A stretch of DNA of 19,754 nt, from positions 1 to 19,754 of the forward strand of contig DATKSV010000058.1 in assembly GCA_035531535.1 (NCBI GenBank). The letters are read 5' to 3'. Each line of letters opens with the position of its first letter. The stretch's first letter is position 1. The notes beneath the pieces are model-generated. The model saw only the letters and a list, made by a program, of their open reading frames with translations. It had not been told where the DNA came from and made no database searches. The DNA comes from AG-12 sp035531535. Its GTDB lineage: Bacteria; Chloroflexota; Dormibacteria; Aeolococcales; Bog-877. The translations under genes and the position numbers were made by a program. Of the stretch, positions 7,113-14,109 are shown piece after piece.

Positions 7113-7772
7113 GTGACCAGCTCAGACTCGAGCGCGCCCGACGTCGACGGGTCGTTGGTGATTCGGGACGCCGCTACCCTGCGCGCAGTTGCTCACCCCG
7201 CGCGGATGCGGATTCTGGAGCGGCTGGTCATGGAGGGTCCGATGACGGCCACTCAGTGCGCCGGTCTCACCGGGCTCAGCCCATCCGCCTGCAGCTATCA
7301 CCTGCGCCTGCTGGGGAGGGCGGGGCTGGTGGCGGAGGCACCCTCCTCCGAGGACCACCGCCGGCGGCCGTGGAAGGCCACCTTTCGCAACCTTTCGATG
7401 GCGCCGGAGGAGCCCTCCCTGGCCACTCCCGAGTTCAACGCCGCGGCTCGGGGCGTGGCCCAGCAGGTGCTGGCAATCTCCGAGCGCCGGACCATGGAGT
7501 ACTTGGACACTGAGGCTGAGGAGGCGTCCGATTGGCGGGCAGCCGGCGGCCTCACCCAAGACATCCTGGACCTCACCGTGGACGAGGCCATCGCCCTGCG
7601 GGAGGACCTCGAAAAACTGGTCGCCGCGCACTCGCTGCGGCGAGGCTCGGCCACCCCTGTCCGGCCCTTGCGCCCGGACTCCCGCCTGGTCCACTTTGAA
7701 TTTCGGCTCATCCCGCTTCCGGGCCAGGGGCAAGAGCCGACCGGGCGGCCCGCGGGGGCCGATTTCGACTAA
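7113..7772 (+). CDS. ArsR-like winged-helix transcriptional regulator
   Basis: A 219-residue DNA-binding protein. Residues about 20-95 form an ArsR-type winged helix. ATLRAVAHPARMRILERLVMEGPMTATQ is the opening helix pair, LTGLSPSACSYHLRLLGRAGLVAEA is the recognition helix, and RRRPWKATFRN is the wing. The C-terminal half (about 115-185) is helical and acidic and may bind a ligand or mediate dimerisation. It has no CxC or other obvious metal-site cysteines of the ArsR/SmtB type, and resembles the HTH_20 group. The start is GTG at 7113, with only a weak TAGGA upstream. It lies just ahead of the cobalamin riboswitch, but nothing shows that it controls the ECF genes. Confidence 0.88.
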   Translation: MTSSDSSAPDVDGSLVIRDAATLRAVAHPARMRILERLVMEGPMTATQCAGLTGLSPSACSYHLRLLGRAGLVAEAPSSEDHRRRPWKATFRNLSMAPEEPSLATPEFNAAARGVAQQVLAISERRTMEYLDTEAEEASDWRAAGGLTQDILDLTVDEAIALREDLEKLVAAHSLRRGSATPVRPLRPDSRLVHFEFRLIPLPGQGQEPTGRPAGADFD

Positions 7773-7792
7773 CATTCGCCACACAATCGAAT

Positions 7793-7956
7793 AGCCCCTC
7801 GAGCGAATGGGAATCCGGTGCGGGAAGTGGTCCCAAATCCGGAGCTGTCGCGCAACTGTGAGCGGGGAGCCCAAGCCAGCGGGCCACCGGGAGCGATCCT
7901 GGGAAGGCGGCTTTTGGGCGCTGATCCGCGAGCCAGGAGACCGGCCCGAGCGGGTG
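7793..7956 (+). promoter_or_regulatory. Cobalamin (B12) riboswitch aptamer
   Basis: The leader contains the conserved blocks of the cobalamin aptamer in order: GGGAATCCGGTG (about 7809-7820), the AATCCGGAGCTGTCGCGCAACTGTGA core (7836-7861, quoted in part as GCTGTCGCGCAACTGTGA), and the B12 box AGCCAGGAGACCGGCC at 7931-7946. A closing stem can form between CCCCTCG (7795-7801) and CGAGCGGG (7947-7954) with one bulged C. Such elements bind adenosyl- or other cobalamins and switch off downstream expression when B12 is plentiful. Here the downstream genes are a lipoprotein and an ECF transporter, the expected kind of target. The aptamer starts about 20 bases after the ArsR-like stop codon. Confidence 0.92.
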
Positions 7957-7986
7957 TCTCGTACCCCCGCGCGCAACGGGAAGGAC

Positions 7987-8042
7987 GGCCTCTGGCGGCA
8001 GGCCCAGTTCTGGCGTGGGGGTCAGTTGTTGCCGCCGGGAGG
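7987..8042 (+). promoter_or_regulatory. Putative riboswitch expression platform hiding the ribosome binding site
   Basis: GGCGGCA (7994-8000) is exactly complementary to TGCCGCC (8030-8036), and CCTC (7989-7992) to GAGG (8039-8042). Together they would bury the GGGAGG ribosome binding site of the lipoprotein gene. A competing hairpin, GGCCT (7987-7991) with AGGCC (8000-8004), uses the same strand and would free it. This suggests translational rather than transcriptional control. The pairings are seen in the sequence; the switching is inferred. Confidence 0.55.
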
Positions 8043-8050
8043 TGGAGACG

Positions 8051-8527
8051 ATGAGATCGTCTCAAATGGCCAGCGCGATTCTGGCCCCGGTTTTCCTGGC
8101 GGCGCTGCTGGCCGGGTGCGGCGCGACCGCCAGCGCGAGCGGCGGCGGCGGCCAGCAATGCGGCAGCGGCCACCGGGTGGAGGTGGTGGTCGAGCTGGCG
8201 AGCAAGAAGGTGGTGGACAGCTGCGTCTCCTTCACGCCGGCAGAAATTCCCGCCGAGACGGCCATGAAGCGCAGCGGGATCGAGTTCGCCATCAAGCACT
8301 TCAGCTTCGGCGACGCCATCTGTCAGATCGACCGCGAGCCTGCAGCCTACACGAATTGTTTCGCCTCCGGACAACCGTACTGGGCTCTCTTCACATGGAG
8401 TGGCCAGGGTCCTTGGCGGGTGGCTCAGACAGGCATCTCCGACATCCAACTGCGCCCCGGTGACGCGCTGGGATGGCACTTTGGCACCGGCAGCCCGGCG
8501 GCTCCCCCGAAGCCGCCCAAGAGCTGA
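8051..8527 (+). CDS. B12-regulated lipoprotein, DUF4430/transcobalamin C-terminal-like
   Basis: A 158-residue secreted lipoprotein: a signal peptide with lipobox LLAGC (lipid Cys23), then a Ser/Gly linker. The globular domain (about 41-145) opens with a beta strand (HRVEVVVELA) and ends with YWALFTWSGQGPW and IQLRPGDALGWHF. That order (a YW-aromatic strand and then a xxxGDxxxWxF strand) is what I know from DUF4430 / transcobalamin C-terminal-like domains, so a corrinoid-binding or docking role is plausible. Four mature cysteines (37, 58, 91, 103) could form disulfides. The ATG at 8051 was chosen because the signal peptide starts there after GGGAGG at 8037-8042. It is the first gene after the riboswitch and lies 11 bases upstream of the EcfT gene. 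Family assignment is tentative. Confidence 0.75.
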   Translation: MRSSQMASAILAPVFLAALLAGCGATASASGGGGQQCGSGHRVEVVVELASKKVVDSCVSFTPAEIPAETAMKRSGIEFAIKHFSFGDAICQIDREPAAYTNCFASGQPYWALFTWSGQGPWRVAQTGISDIQLRPGDALGWHFGTGSPAAPPKPPKS

Positions 8528-8538
8528 CGAGCGATGTC

Positions 8539-9354
8539 GTGAATCCGCGGGCGCTGCTGCTCTGGGCCGGGGCCGTGCTGCTGCTGTCGCTGGGGACCGA
8601 GGATCCCGTCTACCGGGCGATCGCCCTGGTGGCAGCTCTCGCGGTGGTCCTGATGCGGCGGCGCCCCGGAGCTCGGGTGTCCCGGTTGCTGGCGTGGGTG
8701 GGGCTGGCGTGTCTGGGCGGGGTAGGACTCAACTTTCTGCTCAGCCACACCGGCCAGGATGTGGTCTTGGTGCTGCCAGGTTGGCTTCCCGCCATTGGTG
8801 GCTCACTCACCGTGGAGGCGGCAGCATATGGATTCGACGTCGCCCTGGGGCTGGGCGCCTGCCTGCTGGCTGGCAGTGCACTTGCCTTGGTGGTCGACTC
8901 CCAGCAGCTGGTCGAGGCGCTGCCCCGCCACCTCCACCGTACCGGTGCCGCCCTGGGCTCGGCCATCACTCTGGTGCCCCGCCTGGGAGAGAGCTTCAGC
9001 ACCGTGAGGGAGGCGCAGGCGATGCGAGGCTGGCGGCCGCGGGGGCCTCGCTCCTGGCGGGCGGTGGCGGTGCCTGCGGTGCTCACCGCGATCGAGGGCT
9101 CGGTCCTGCTGGCTGAGGCCATGGATGCCCGCGGCTTCGCATCAGGGGGTCGGACCAAGGTCTGGACGCCCGCCTGGAGCGGACGGGATCTGGTCGACGC
9201 CACCTTCGCCGCGCTGGCGATCATCGTCTTCATCGCCGCCCTGCTGCTGGGTCGGGTTGGAGGCTGGCAGCCATACCCCAGTCTGGAGCTTCCCGGTGTC
9301 GATTGGTTGCCCCTGCTGGCCAGCCTTCTGCTGCTCCTGCCGGCGATCGCCTAG
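8539..9354 (+). CDS. ECF transporter transmembrane component (EcfT/CbiQ-like)
   Basis: A 271-residue inner membrane protein that couples the S component to the ATPases. Hydrophobic helices lie at about 6-20, 27-39, 50-68, 98-118 and 217-236, with a further one at the C-terminus. The cytoplasmic region between them carries the two EcfT coupling motifs, AMRG at 161-164 and ARG at 197-199 (within AEAMDARGF), which contact the ATPase grooves. The start is taken as GTG at 8539, 11 bases after the lipoprotein stop; an in-frame ATG at 8473 would overlap the lipoprotein gene by 55 bases. Its TAG is directly abutted by the ATG of the ATPase gene at 9355. The cargo is set by the S component, and the riboswitch implies cobalamin. 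Confidence 0.92.
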   Translation: MNPRALLLWAGAVLLLSLGTEDPVYRAIALVAALAVVLMRRRPGARVSRLLAWVGLACLGGVGLNFLLSHTGQDVVLVLPGWLPAIGGSLTVEAAAYGFDVALGLGACLLAGSALALVVDSQQLVEALPRHLHRTGAALGSAITLVPRLGESFSTVREAQAMRGWRPRGPRSWRAVAVPAVLTAIEGSVLLAEAMDARGFASGGRTKVWTPAWSGRDLVDATFAALAIIVFIAALLLGRVGGWQPYPSLELPGVDWLPLLASLLLLLPAIA

Positions 9355-10692
9355 ATGGCCGCCACGGCGCGCTTCACCGACTTCACCTACCGTTACCCCG
9401 AGGCCCCTGCCGCCGCCCTGGCGGCTCTGAGCCTGGCTCTCGAGGACGGCATGACTCTGGTGGCGGGGCCCTCCGGCAGCGGCAAGACGACCCTGCTGCG
9501 TTGCCTCGACGGCTTGGTTCCGCACTTCCACGGGGGGCTCGCCAGTGGGCGGGTCGAGGTCCTCGGTCAGGACCTCAGAGGGGTCACGCCGCGGCTGCTT
9601 GCCCAGCGGGTCGCGCTGGTGTTTCAGGAACCCGAGGCACAGATGGTGCTGCCCGTAGTCGACCAAGAGGTCGCCTTCGGGCCGGCCAACCTGGGGCTCT
9701 CGGCGAAGGTGGTCAGGGAACGGGTCGAGCGTTCGCTGGTCGCGATGGGAATAGCCCATCTGGCGCGGCGCCGGGTGGCGACGCTGTCCGGTGGCGAGCG
9801 CCAGCGGGTGGCCCTGGCCGGCGCGCTGGCCATGGAGCCACGACTGCTGGTCTTGGATGAGCCCACATCGCAGCTTGACGAGGAGGGAGCTCGGGCGCTG
9901 CGGCAGCAGCTCGACCGGCTGGTCGCCCGGGGCGTCGCTGTCGTGGTCGCTGACCACCGGCCTCAGCGGCTCCCCGATCGAGGAGTGAGACACGTCTTCC
10001 TGCGGGCGGGCAGGCTCTCCGCTCCTGAGCCGGCGCCAGTCTGGCCCCTCCGCCAGCGGGGGTCGCGGGCGTCAGGGGAGCTGGCGTGGGAGGCGACGTC
10101 GCTCGGCGTCGGGCACGAGCGGGCTGTGCTCGAAGGGGTGAACCTTCGCTGCCACAGGGGAGAGGTGGTCGCCGTGACCGGGGCCAATGGCGCCGGCAAG
10201 ACCACTTTGCTTCGCACCCTGGCCGGGCTGCTAAAGCCCATCGAAGGTGGCCTTCACCGCGAGCCGGGCCGCCGCGCCTATCTCCCCCAGGACCCCGGAG
10301 CTCTGCTCCATCAGGCGACGGTTCAGGCTGAAATCCAGCAGACGATCCGGTGGATGGGCCTGGAGGGCTCGGGGAGCGACGTCACTGCCGAGTTCGGTCT
10401 CCAGGAGCTCACCGGCCAGGACCCTCGAGATCTCAGCACCGGCCAGCGTCAGCGGGTGGCCCTGGCCGCGATCCTGGTAGGAGGTCCGGAGATGGTCTTT
10501 CTCGACGAGCCCACCCGAGCAGCCGACCAAGCGTCGCGACAGGCCCTGTTTCTGGCCGTGGACCGGCTCGCGGGACAGGGGGCGGCGGTGCTGGTGGCCA
10601 CCAGCGACCGCGAGTTCGCGGAGCAGGTGGGTGACCTCGTGGTGGTGGCCGAGGGAGGCCGACTGCGCAACCGGGCCCCGGTGCCGGCGTGA
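9355..10692 (+). CDS. ECF transporter ATPase, two fused ABC domains (EcfA1-EcfA2 type)
   Basis: A 445-residue cytoplasmic ATPase with two nucleotide-binding domains in one chain. Domain 1: Walker A GPSGSGKTT (38-46), Q-loop VFQEPEAQ (89-96), signature LSGGERQ (144-150), Walker B LLVLDEP (164-170) and switch His201 in VVVADH. Domain 2: Walker A GANGAGKTT (276-284), Q-loop LPQDPG (310-315), signature LSTGQRQ (360-366) and Walker B VFLDEP (381-386). In the second domain the switch His is replaced by Ser417 (VLVATSD), and the signature has Thr for the first Gly, so the two composite ATP sites are unequal. The linker (about 222-240) is Pro/Arg-rich. Its start abuts the EcfT stop and its stop overlaps the next gene by GTGA, so the complex is made stoichiometrically. 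Confidence 0.95.
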   Translation: MAATARFTDFTYRYPEAPAAALAALSLALEDGMTLVAGPSGSGKTTLLRCLDGLVPHFHGGLASGRVEVLGQDLRGVTPRLLAQRVALVFQEPEAQMVLPVVDQEVAFGPANLGLSAKVVRERVERSLVAMGIAHLARRRVATLSGGERQRVALAGALAMEPRLLVLDEPTSQLDEEGARALRQQLDRLVARGVAVVVADHRPQRLPDRGVRHVFLRAGRLSAPEPAPVWPLRQRGSRASGELAWEATSLGVGHERAVLEGVNLRCHRGEVVAVTGANGAGKTTLLRTLAGLLKPIEGGLHREPGRRAYLPQDPGALLHQATVQAEIQQTIRWMGLEGSGSDVTAEFGLQELTGQDPRDLSTGQRQRVALAAILVGGPEMVFLDEPTRAADQASRQALFLAVDRLAGQGAAVLVATSDREFAEQVGDLVVVAEGGRLRNRAPVPA

Positions 10693-11594
10693 TCCTGCTG
10701 CTGGTGAGCCTGCTGGGCATTGGGCTCTTCCTCTGGCCTTTCGCGGGCCTGGGACTGCCTGCCAGCACCCCGGCCCTCGCCATCGGTCTGGGCTCGGCTC
10801 TGGCCCTGCTCGTGTTCGAGCTCGGCACTCGCCGCCTGGACTCGCGTTCCCTCTCCCTGCTGGCGGCCCTGAGTGCCGCCGACGCTGCCCTGCGGGCGGC
10901 GCTGGTGACCGGAGTGGGTGGGTTCAGCCCCATATTCTTGCTGGTCCTTTGCGCCGGGTACGCACTCGGGCCCAGCTTCGGCTTTCTGGTCGGCGCCGGC
11001 TCCCTACTGACCTCGGCCCTGGCCACCGGGGGCCTGGGTCCCTGGGTTCCCTACCAGCTGTTCGCCCTGGGCTGGGTGGGCCTTCTGGCCGGTTGGGCGG
11101 GGCGGCTGCGCGCCGGTCGCAGGCCCACCCGGGTGGACGTGGTGAGCCTGGCCGTGGTCGGGGTGGTGACCGGATTCGGGTTCGGAGCGGTCATGGACGT
11201 GTGGAACTGGACCTTCTTCGCAGGCTCTCCGGGGCTGGGCTGGAATCCGGGGCTGGCGCCGTTGCACGCCTTGGCGAGATTCGCCCGCTACTACCTGGTG
11301 ACGTCGTTCGGCTACGACTCCTTCCGAGCTGGCGGCAACGCGCTCATGGTCTTGCTTCTGGGCCTGCCGATTCTGGCCGGGCTGCACCGGATCGGACGCC
11401 GCTTCCAACTTCAGTGGCCACCCCCAGAGGGGGCGTTCGTGTCAGCTCAGGCGCCGGACCACGTAGCTGCCGGCGATCTTGTCGTGCCAGCCCTGGCGGT
11501 GGGGATCCACCGCCGCCCAAGCGAAGCCAACGAAGCAGGACGCCAGATCGAGCAGGTATCCGGCGGCCCGCAGCAGGCTGCGTCTGAACCCTAG
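10689..11594 (+). CDS. ECF transporter substrate-binding S component, probably for cobalamin
   Basis: A polytopic membrane protein of about 301 residues with hydrophobic segments at roughly 1-20, 28-42, 53-72, 75-92, 95-116, 118-135, 152-172 and 217-235. It contains the aromatic loop MDVWNWTFF (about 174-182), reminiscent of S components annotated as ECF substrate-specific proteins in actinobacteria. Gene order and the B12 riboswitch suggest cobalamin or a corrinoid (a CbrT-like role), but the sequence itself does not prove the ligand. The GTG start overlaps the ATPase stop by four bases. The frame stays open past the natural-looking end near 11410, running 153 bases antisense into the RDD gene. 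The last 50 or so residues are hydrophilic and look like an unselected tail. Confidence 0.85.
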   Translation: MILLLVSLLGIGLFLWPFAGLGLPASTPALAIGLGSALALLVFELGTRRLDSRSLSLLAALSAADAALRAALVTGVGGFSPIFLLVLCAGYALGPSFGFLVGAGSLLTSALATGGLGPWVPYQLFALGWVGLLAGWAGRLRAGRRPTRVDVVSLAVVGVVTGFGFGAVMDVWNWTFFAGSPGLGWNPGLAPLHALARFARYYLVTSFGYDSFRAGGNALMVLLLGLPILAGLHRIGRRFQLQWPPPEGAFVSAQAPDHVAAGDLVVPALAVGIHRRPSEANEAGRQIEQVSGGPQQAASEP

Positions 11595-12128
11595 GCGGCC
11601 GCCATCCTCCGCCCGCACGACCCTGATCCCCACCAACCACATTCCCGGGCTGCGACCGACTCCTCCCCAGAAGCCCACGAAGTAGACCGCCGGCGTGAGA
11701 GCAAGCAGGGAGCCCAGGTGGACCCCCGCCGCCAGGGGATCCAGGCCGGCTGAAATGCCGGTTATGACCAGCAGGTCCGCCCACAGGCCTCCCGCCTTAG
11801 CCCAGAAGCCGCCGTAGGCTAGCCCCGGAAAGGGACCCCGGTTGCGGCTTGAGAGCAGGGCGTCCCACGGGTTCACTGGGGTGGCGAAGCTGCCCGGCAG
11901 GTCGGCCAGCACCAACTTCAGCTCCCCGATGGTCCGGGCGTCCAGCGCCCGGTTGGTGCGCTCCCTCAGCTCGTCGGTGGTGAGCCGGCCGGCGACATGA
12001 TGCTCCGCCAGTTGGCTGGTCACCTGTTCTCGATCCGCGTCCGAGGCGCGCACAGAGTTGCCCCTCTGGAAGAGCAGTTGGAAGCCCGGCTGCGGGGGTT
12101 CCAGGGGCGGCGGTGGGCGCCCGGGCAC
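11442..12128 (-). CDS. DUF1707-RDD domain membrane protein
   Basis: A 228-residue protein. A Pro-rich N-terminus (PPPPLEPPQPG) precedes a DUF1707 module at about 27-79 (RASDADREQVTSQLAEHHVAGRLTTDEL then ERTNRALDARTIGELKLVLADLP). An RDD-type membrane domain follows at about 100-228, with hydrophobic segments near 112-128, 132-155 and 198-212. It ends with the typical AVDPHRQGWHDKIAGSYVVRR, whose HDKIAGTxVV-like phrase is the RDD family hallmark. RDD proteins are membrane proteins of mostly unknown role, some tied to Na+/H+ exchange. The GTG start follows AGGGAGG at 12137-12143 and lies six bases after the GNAT stop, so the two are co-transcribed. Its 3' end overlaps the S component frame on the other strand. 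Confidence 0.9.
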   Translation of the reverse strand: MPGRPPPPLEPPQPGFQLLFQRGNSVRASDADREQVTSQLAEHHVAGRLTTDELRERTNRALDARTIGELKLVLADLPGSFATPVNPWDALLSSRNRGPFPGLAYGGFWAKAGGLWADLLVITGISAGLDPLAAGVHLGSLLALTPAVYFVGFWGGVGRSPGMWLVGIRVVRAEDGGRLGFRRSLLRAAGYLLDLASCFVGFAWAAVDPHRQGWHDKIAGSYVVRRLS

Positions 12129-12134
12129 GACTGA

Positions 12135-12716
12135 TCAGCCTCCCTTGGGGGGCGAGGGGGCGCTGGCTGACTGGGCACTCTCCCAATCGCGGCGCAGCAG
12201 TCCCATGTAGATCAGATCCAGTGCTTGCCCGTCTCGCAGCACGCGCTCACGCAGCCGCCCCTCCTCCCGGAAGCCCAACTTGCGGTACAGAGAGATGGCT
12301 GGCTGGTTGCTGGCAATCACGTCCAGGCTGAGGCGGTGCAGACCGAGCTCATGGAAGGCGTACCTCAGCACCATCGAAACCGCCTCCAGGCCGTACCCGC
12401 GTCGGCGATCGGCAACTTCGCCAAGGCCGACCGCCACCCAACCATGATGGTTGGCCCACTCGATGCGACAGACCGCGACGAAGCCCACCAGCCGATCGTC
12501 ATCAAGGGTGCGGATGCGAAACTCGAAGGTGTCCGGGTCTGAGCCCGACAACTCGTCCTGCTCTCGGAAGTGGTCCGCGGTTCGGGGCCGTGGCGCATCG
12601 GTGTCAGCCTGGCGCCGGTAGGCGCCATCCTCACTCCAGCGGGCGAGGACATCGGCATCGTCGGCACGCGGTGCGCAGAGGCGTACCAGCCCGCCTCTGA
12701 AGAGATCTGTGGACAC
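12135..12716 (-). CDS. GNAT acetyltransferase, RimJ/RimL-like
   Basis: A protein of about 193 residues with the GNAT fold of the RimJ/RimL N-terminal-acetyltransferase type. It opens with LVRLCAPRADDADVLARW and continues with the FVAVCRIEWANHHGWVAVGL strand. The acetyl-CoA pyrophosphate loop is RRRGYGLEAV, followed by the C-terminal NQPAISLYRKLGFREEGRLRE motif and a short polar tail. It acetylates an amine using acetyl-CoA; the substrate is unknown. I favour the GTG at 12716 because GGAGG lies five bases upstream; an in-frame GTG at 12734 would add six residues but has a weaker site. It is divergent from the Eis-like gene and followed by DUF1707-RDD at six bases. Confidence 0.92.
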   Translation of the reverse strand: MSTDLFRGGLVRLCAPRADDADVLARWSEDGAYRRQADTDAPRPRTADHFREQDELSGSDPDTFEFRIRTLDDDRLVGFVAVCRIEWANHHGWVAVGLGEVADRRRGYGLEAVSMVLRYAFHELGLHRLSLDVIASNQPAISLYRKLGFREEGRLRERVLRDGQALDLIYMGLLRRDWESAQSASAPSPPKGG

Positions 12717-12879
12717 CGTGGCCTCCAACCGCACCCCTCACCGCTAAAGAGTCACTCGAGTATGCCAGAGAAGGAAGCTGACTACTCCCCCGCTGGGGCG
12801 ATGGCCGCCGGGAGCTCCACGCCATGGAGAGGCGGAGTCATGCCTGGCTCAGGATCAGGGACGGAGGTATCATCCCCCG
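12717..12879. promoter_or_regulatory. Divergent promoter region between two acetyltransferase genes
   Basis: This 163-base spacer must drive the GNAT-RDD pair leftward and the Eis-like gene rightward. GGAGGT at 12863-12868 is the probable ribosome binding site of the Eis-like gene. No clear -35/-10 pairs or operator repeats could be recognised. Confidence 0.4.
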
Positions 12880-14109
12880 ATGCCAGTCGAGTTTCGCTCC
12901 ATTCGCCCCGAGGAGCTCGCGCAGTTCGCGGACGTCAACCTCACCGCCTTCGGTGAGCGCGGTGACCCCTGGTTCGAGCGCTGGTTCCGGGAGCGGGTCA
13001 AGCCCCAGGAGACGGTCGCTGCCTTCGCCGACGATCAGTTGGTGGGTAGCTCTCTGGCCTTCCCGCTGGAGCTGGCCCTGCCGGGCAGGGTGGTCACCGC
13101 CAGCGCGGTCACTGCGGTCGGGGTACTGCCCACCCACCGGCGCCGGGGCCTGCTCCGCGGCATGATGACCCGCCAGCTCCTGGGGGCTCGCGACCAGGGC
13201 TTGGCGATGGCCATCCTCTGGGCCTCGGAGGGGGCCATCTACTCGCGATTCGGGTTCGGGCCGGCGGCGCGGTCTTGGCGGGTCGCGCTCGAGCATCCTC
13301 GCGCCCAGATAGTTCCCCTGCCGGTGTCAGGGTCCCTGCGCATGGTGGGTCGCGACGAGGCGTTGCAGCGCTTTCCTCCGCTCTATGACCACCTGCTCCA
13401 AAGCCGCCCTGGGACCGTCGGCCGAGACCAGCGCGCCTGGGAGTTTGCCCTCTCCGAGGAGGATCCTCACCTGCCCCGGGACGAGGCCAGGCTCTTCCTG
13501 GTCGTGCATCACGGCGACGCCGGGGACGACGGCTACCTTGTCTACCGGATCCGCCAGGCCTGGTCCGCCTTCGGTGCACGGTCTACCCTTCTGATCTCCG
13601 AGATGGTTGCTAACGCGCCGGGAGTAGCCGCCGATCTGTGGCGTTATTGCCTCGAAGTGGACCTGGTGCACCGAGTGGAGGCGTCGGGGCACGGGCTGCG
13701 GCCGCTGGACGACCCCATACTCTGGCTCGCCAAGGACCCACAGGCGCTGGAGCTGGGTCTGGGCACGACCCTTTGGGCCAGGATTCTCGATGTTCCTGAG
13801 GTCCTGTCCGCCCGCGGCTACCAGCGCGATGGCGACCTGACAATCGAGGTGTCTGACCCGGTTGATCATCTCGCCGAGGGGCGATTTCGTCTCCACGTGG
13901 AGAACGGTTTCGGGGAGTGCCGGAAAACCGAGGCCAGCCCGGACCTGATCCTGGGCGTCTCCGAGCTCAGCTCGGCTTGTTTGGGCCAGCGGTGCCTGAC
14001 CGACCTGGCTGCGGCCGGGAGGTTGTCGATGGGCGATCCAGCCGCGGCCCGCAGGGCCGACGACCTGTTGGCGTGGGACCCGCCCCCCTGGTGCTTCGAG
14101 GATTTCTAA
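12880..14109 (+). CDS. Eis-like GNAT N-acetyltransferase
   Basis: A 409-residue protein of the Eis family (COG4552), which in mycobacteria acetylates aminoglycosides and other amines at several positions. The first GNAT domain (about 1-150) has the CoA loop TAVGVLPTHRRRGLLRGMM (78-96) and then WASEGAIYSRFGFG with Tyr121 at the position of the catalytic general acid. A second, degenerate GNAT-like region lies in the middle. The C-terminal SCP2-like domain (about 300-409) ends in CFEDF; the carboxylate of the last residue is the expected general base in Eis. Length and all landmarks are normal. The ATG was chosen after GGAGGT with a long spacer. Its TAA shares bases with the stop of the convergent Tad-operon end gene. 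Whether it gives drug resistance cannot be told. Confidence 0.93.
   Translation: MPVEFRSIRPEELAQFADVNLTAFGERGDPWFERWFRERVKPQETVAAFADDQLVGSSLAFPLELALPGRVVTASAVTAVGVLPTHRRRGLLRGMMTRQLLGARDQGLAMAILWASEGAIYSRFGFGPAARSWRVALEHPRAQIVPLPVSGSLRMVGRDEALQRFPPLYDHLLQSRPGTVGRDQRAWEFALSEEDPHLPRDEARLFLVVHHGDAGDDGYLVYRIRQAWSAFGARSTLLISEMVANAPGVAADLWRYCLEVDLVHRVEASGHGLRPLDDPILWLAKDPQALELGLGTTLWARILDVPEVLSARGYQRDGDLTIEVSDPVDHLAEGRFRLHVENGFGECRKTEASPDLILGVSELSSACLGQRCLTDLAAAGRLSMGDPAAARRADDLLAWDPPPWCFEDF

Noticed and set aside
7872..7887. A second B12-box-like AAGCCAGCGGGCCACC within the leader
   Set aside because: It lies inside the aptamer before the true box at 7931-7946 and lacks the GGAGACC core. It is probably part of an internal stem, not a tandem riboswitch.
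7122..7976. 284-codon minus-strand frame opposite the ArsR-like gene and riboswitch
   Set aside because: The plus strand carries a recognisable winged-helix gene and a cobalamin aptamer. The antisense frame has no family-like features.
9142..9993. 283-codon minus-strand frame opposite EcfT/EcfA
   Set aside because: It is a shadow of the EcfA coding strand and is rich in Gln, His, Arg and Pro. The plus strand has complete ABC motifs.
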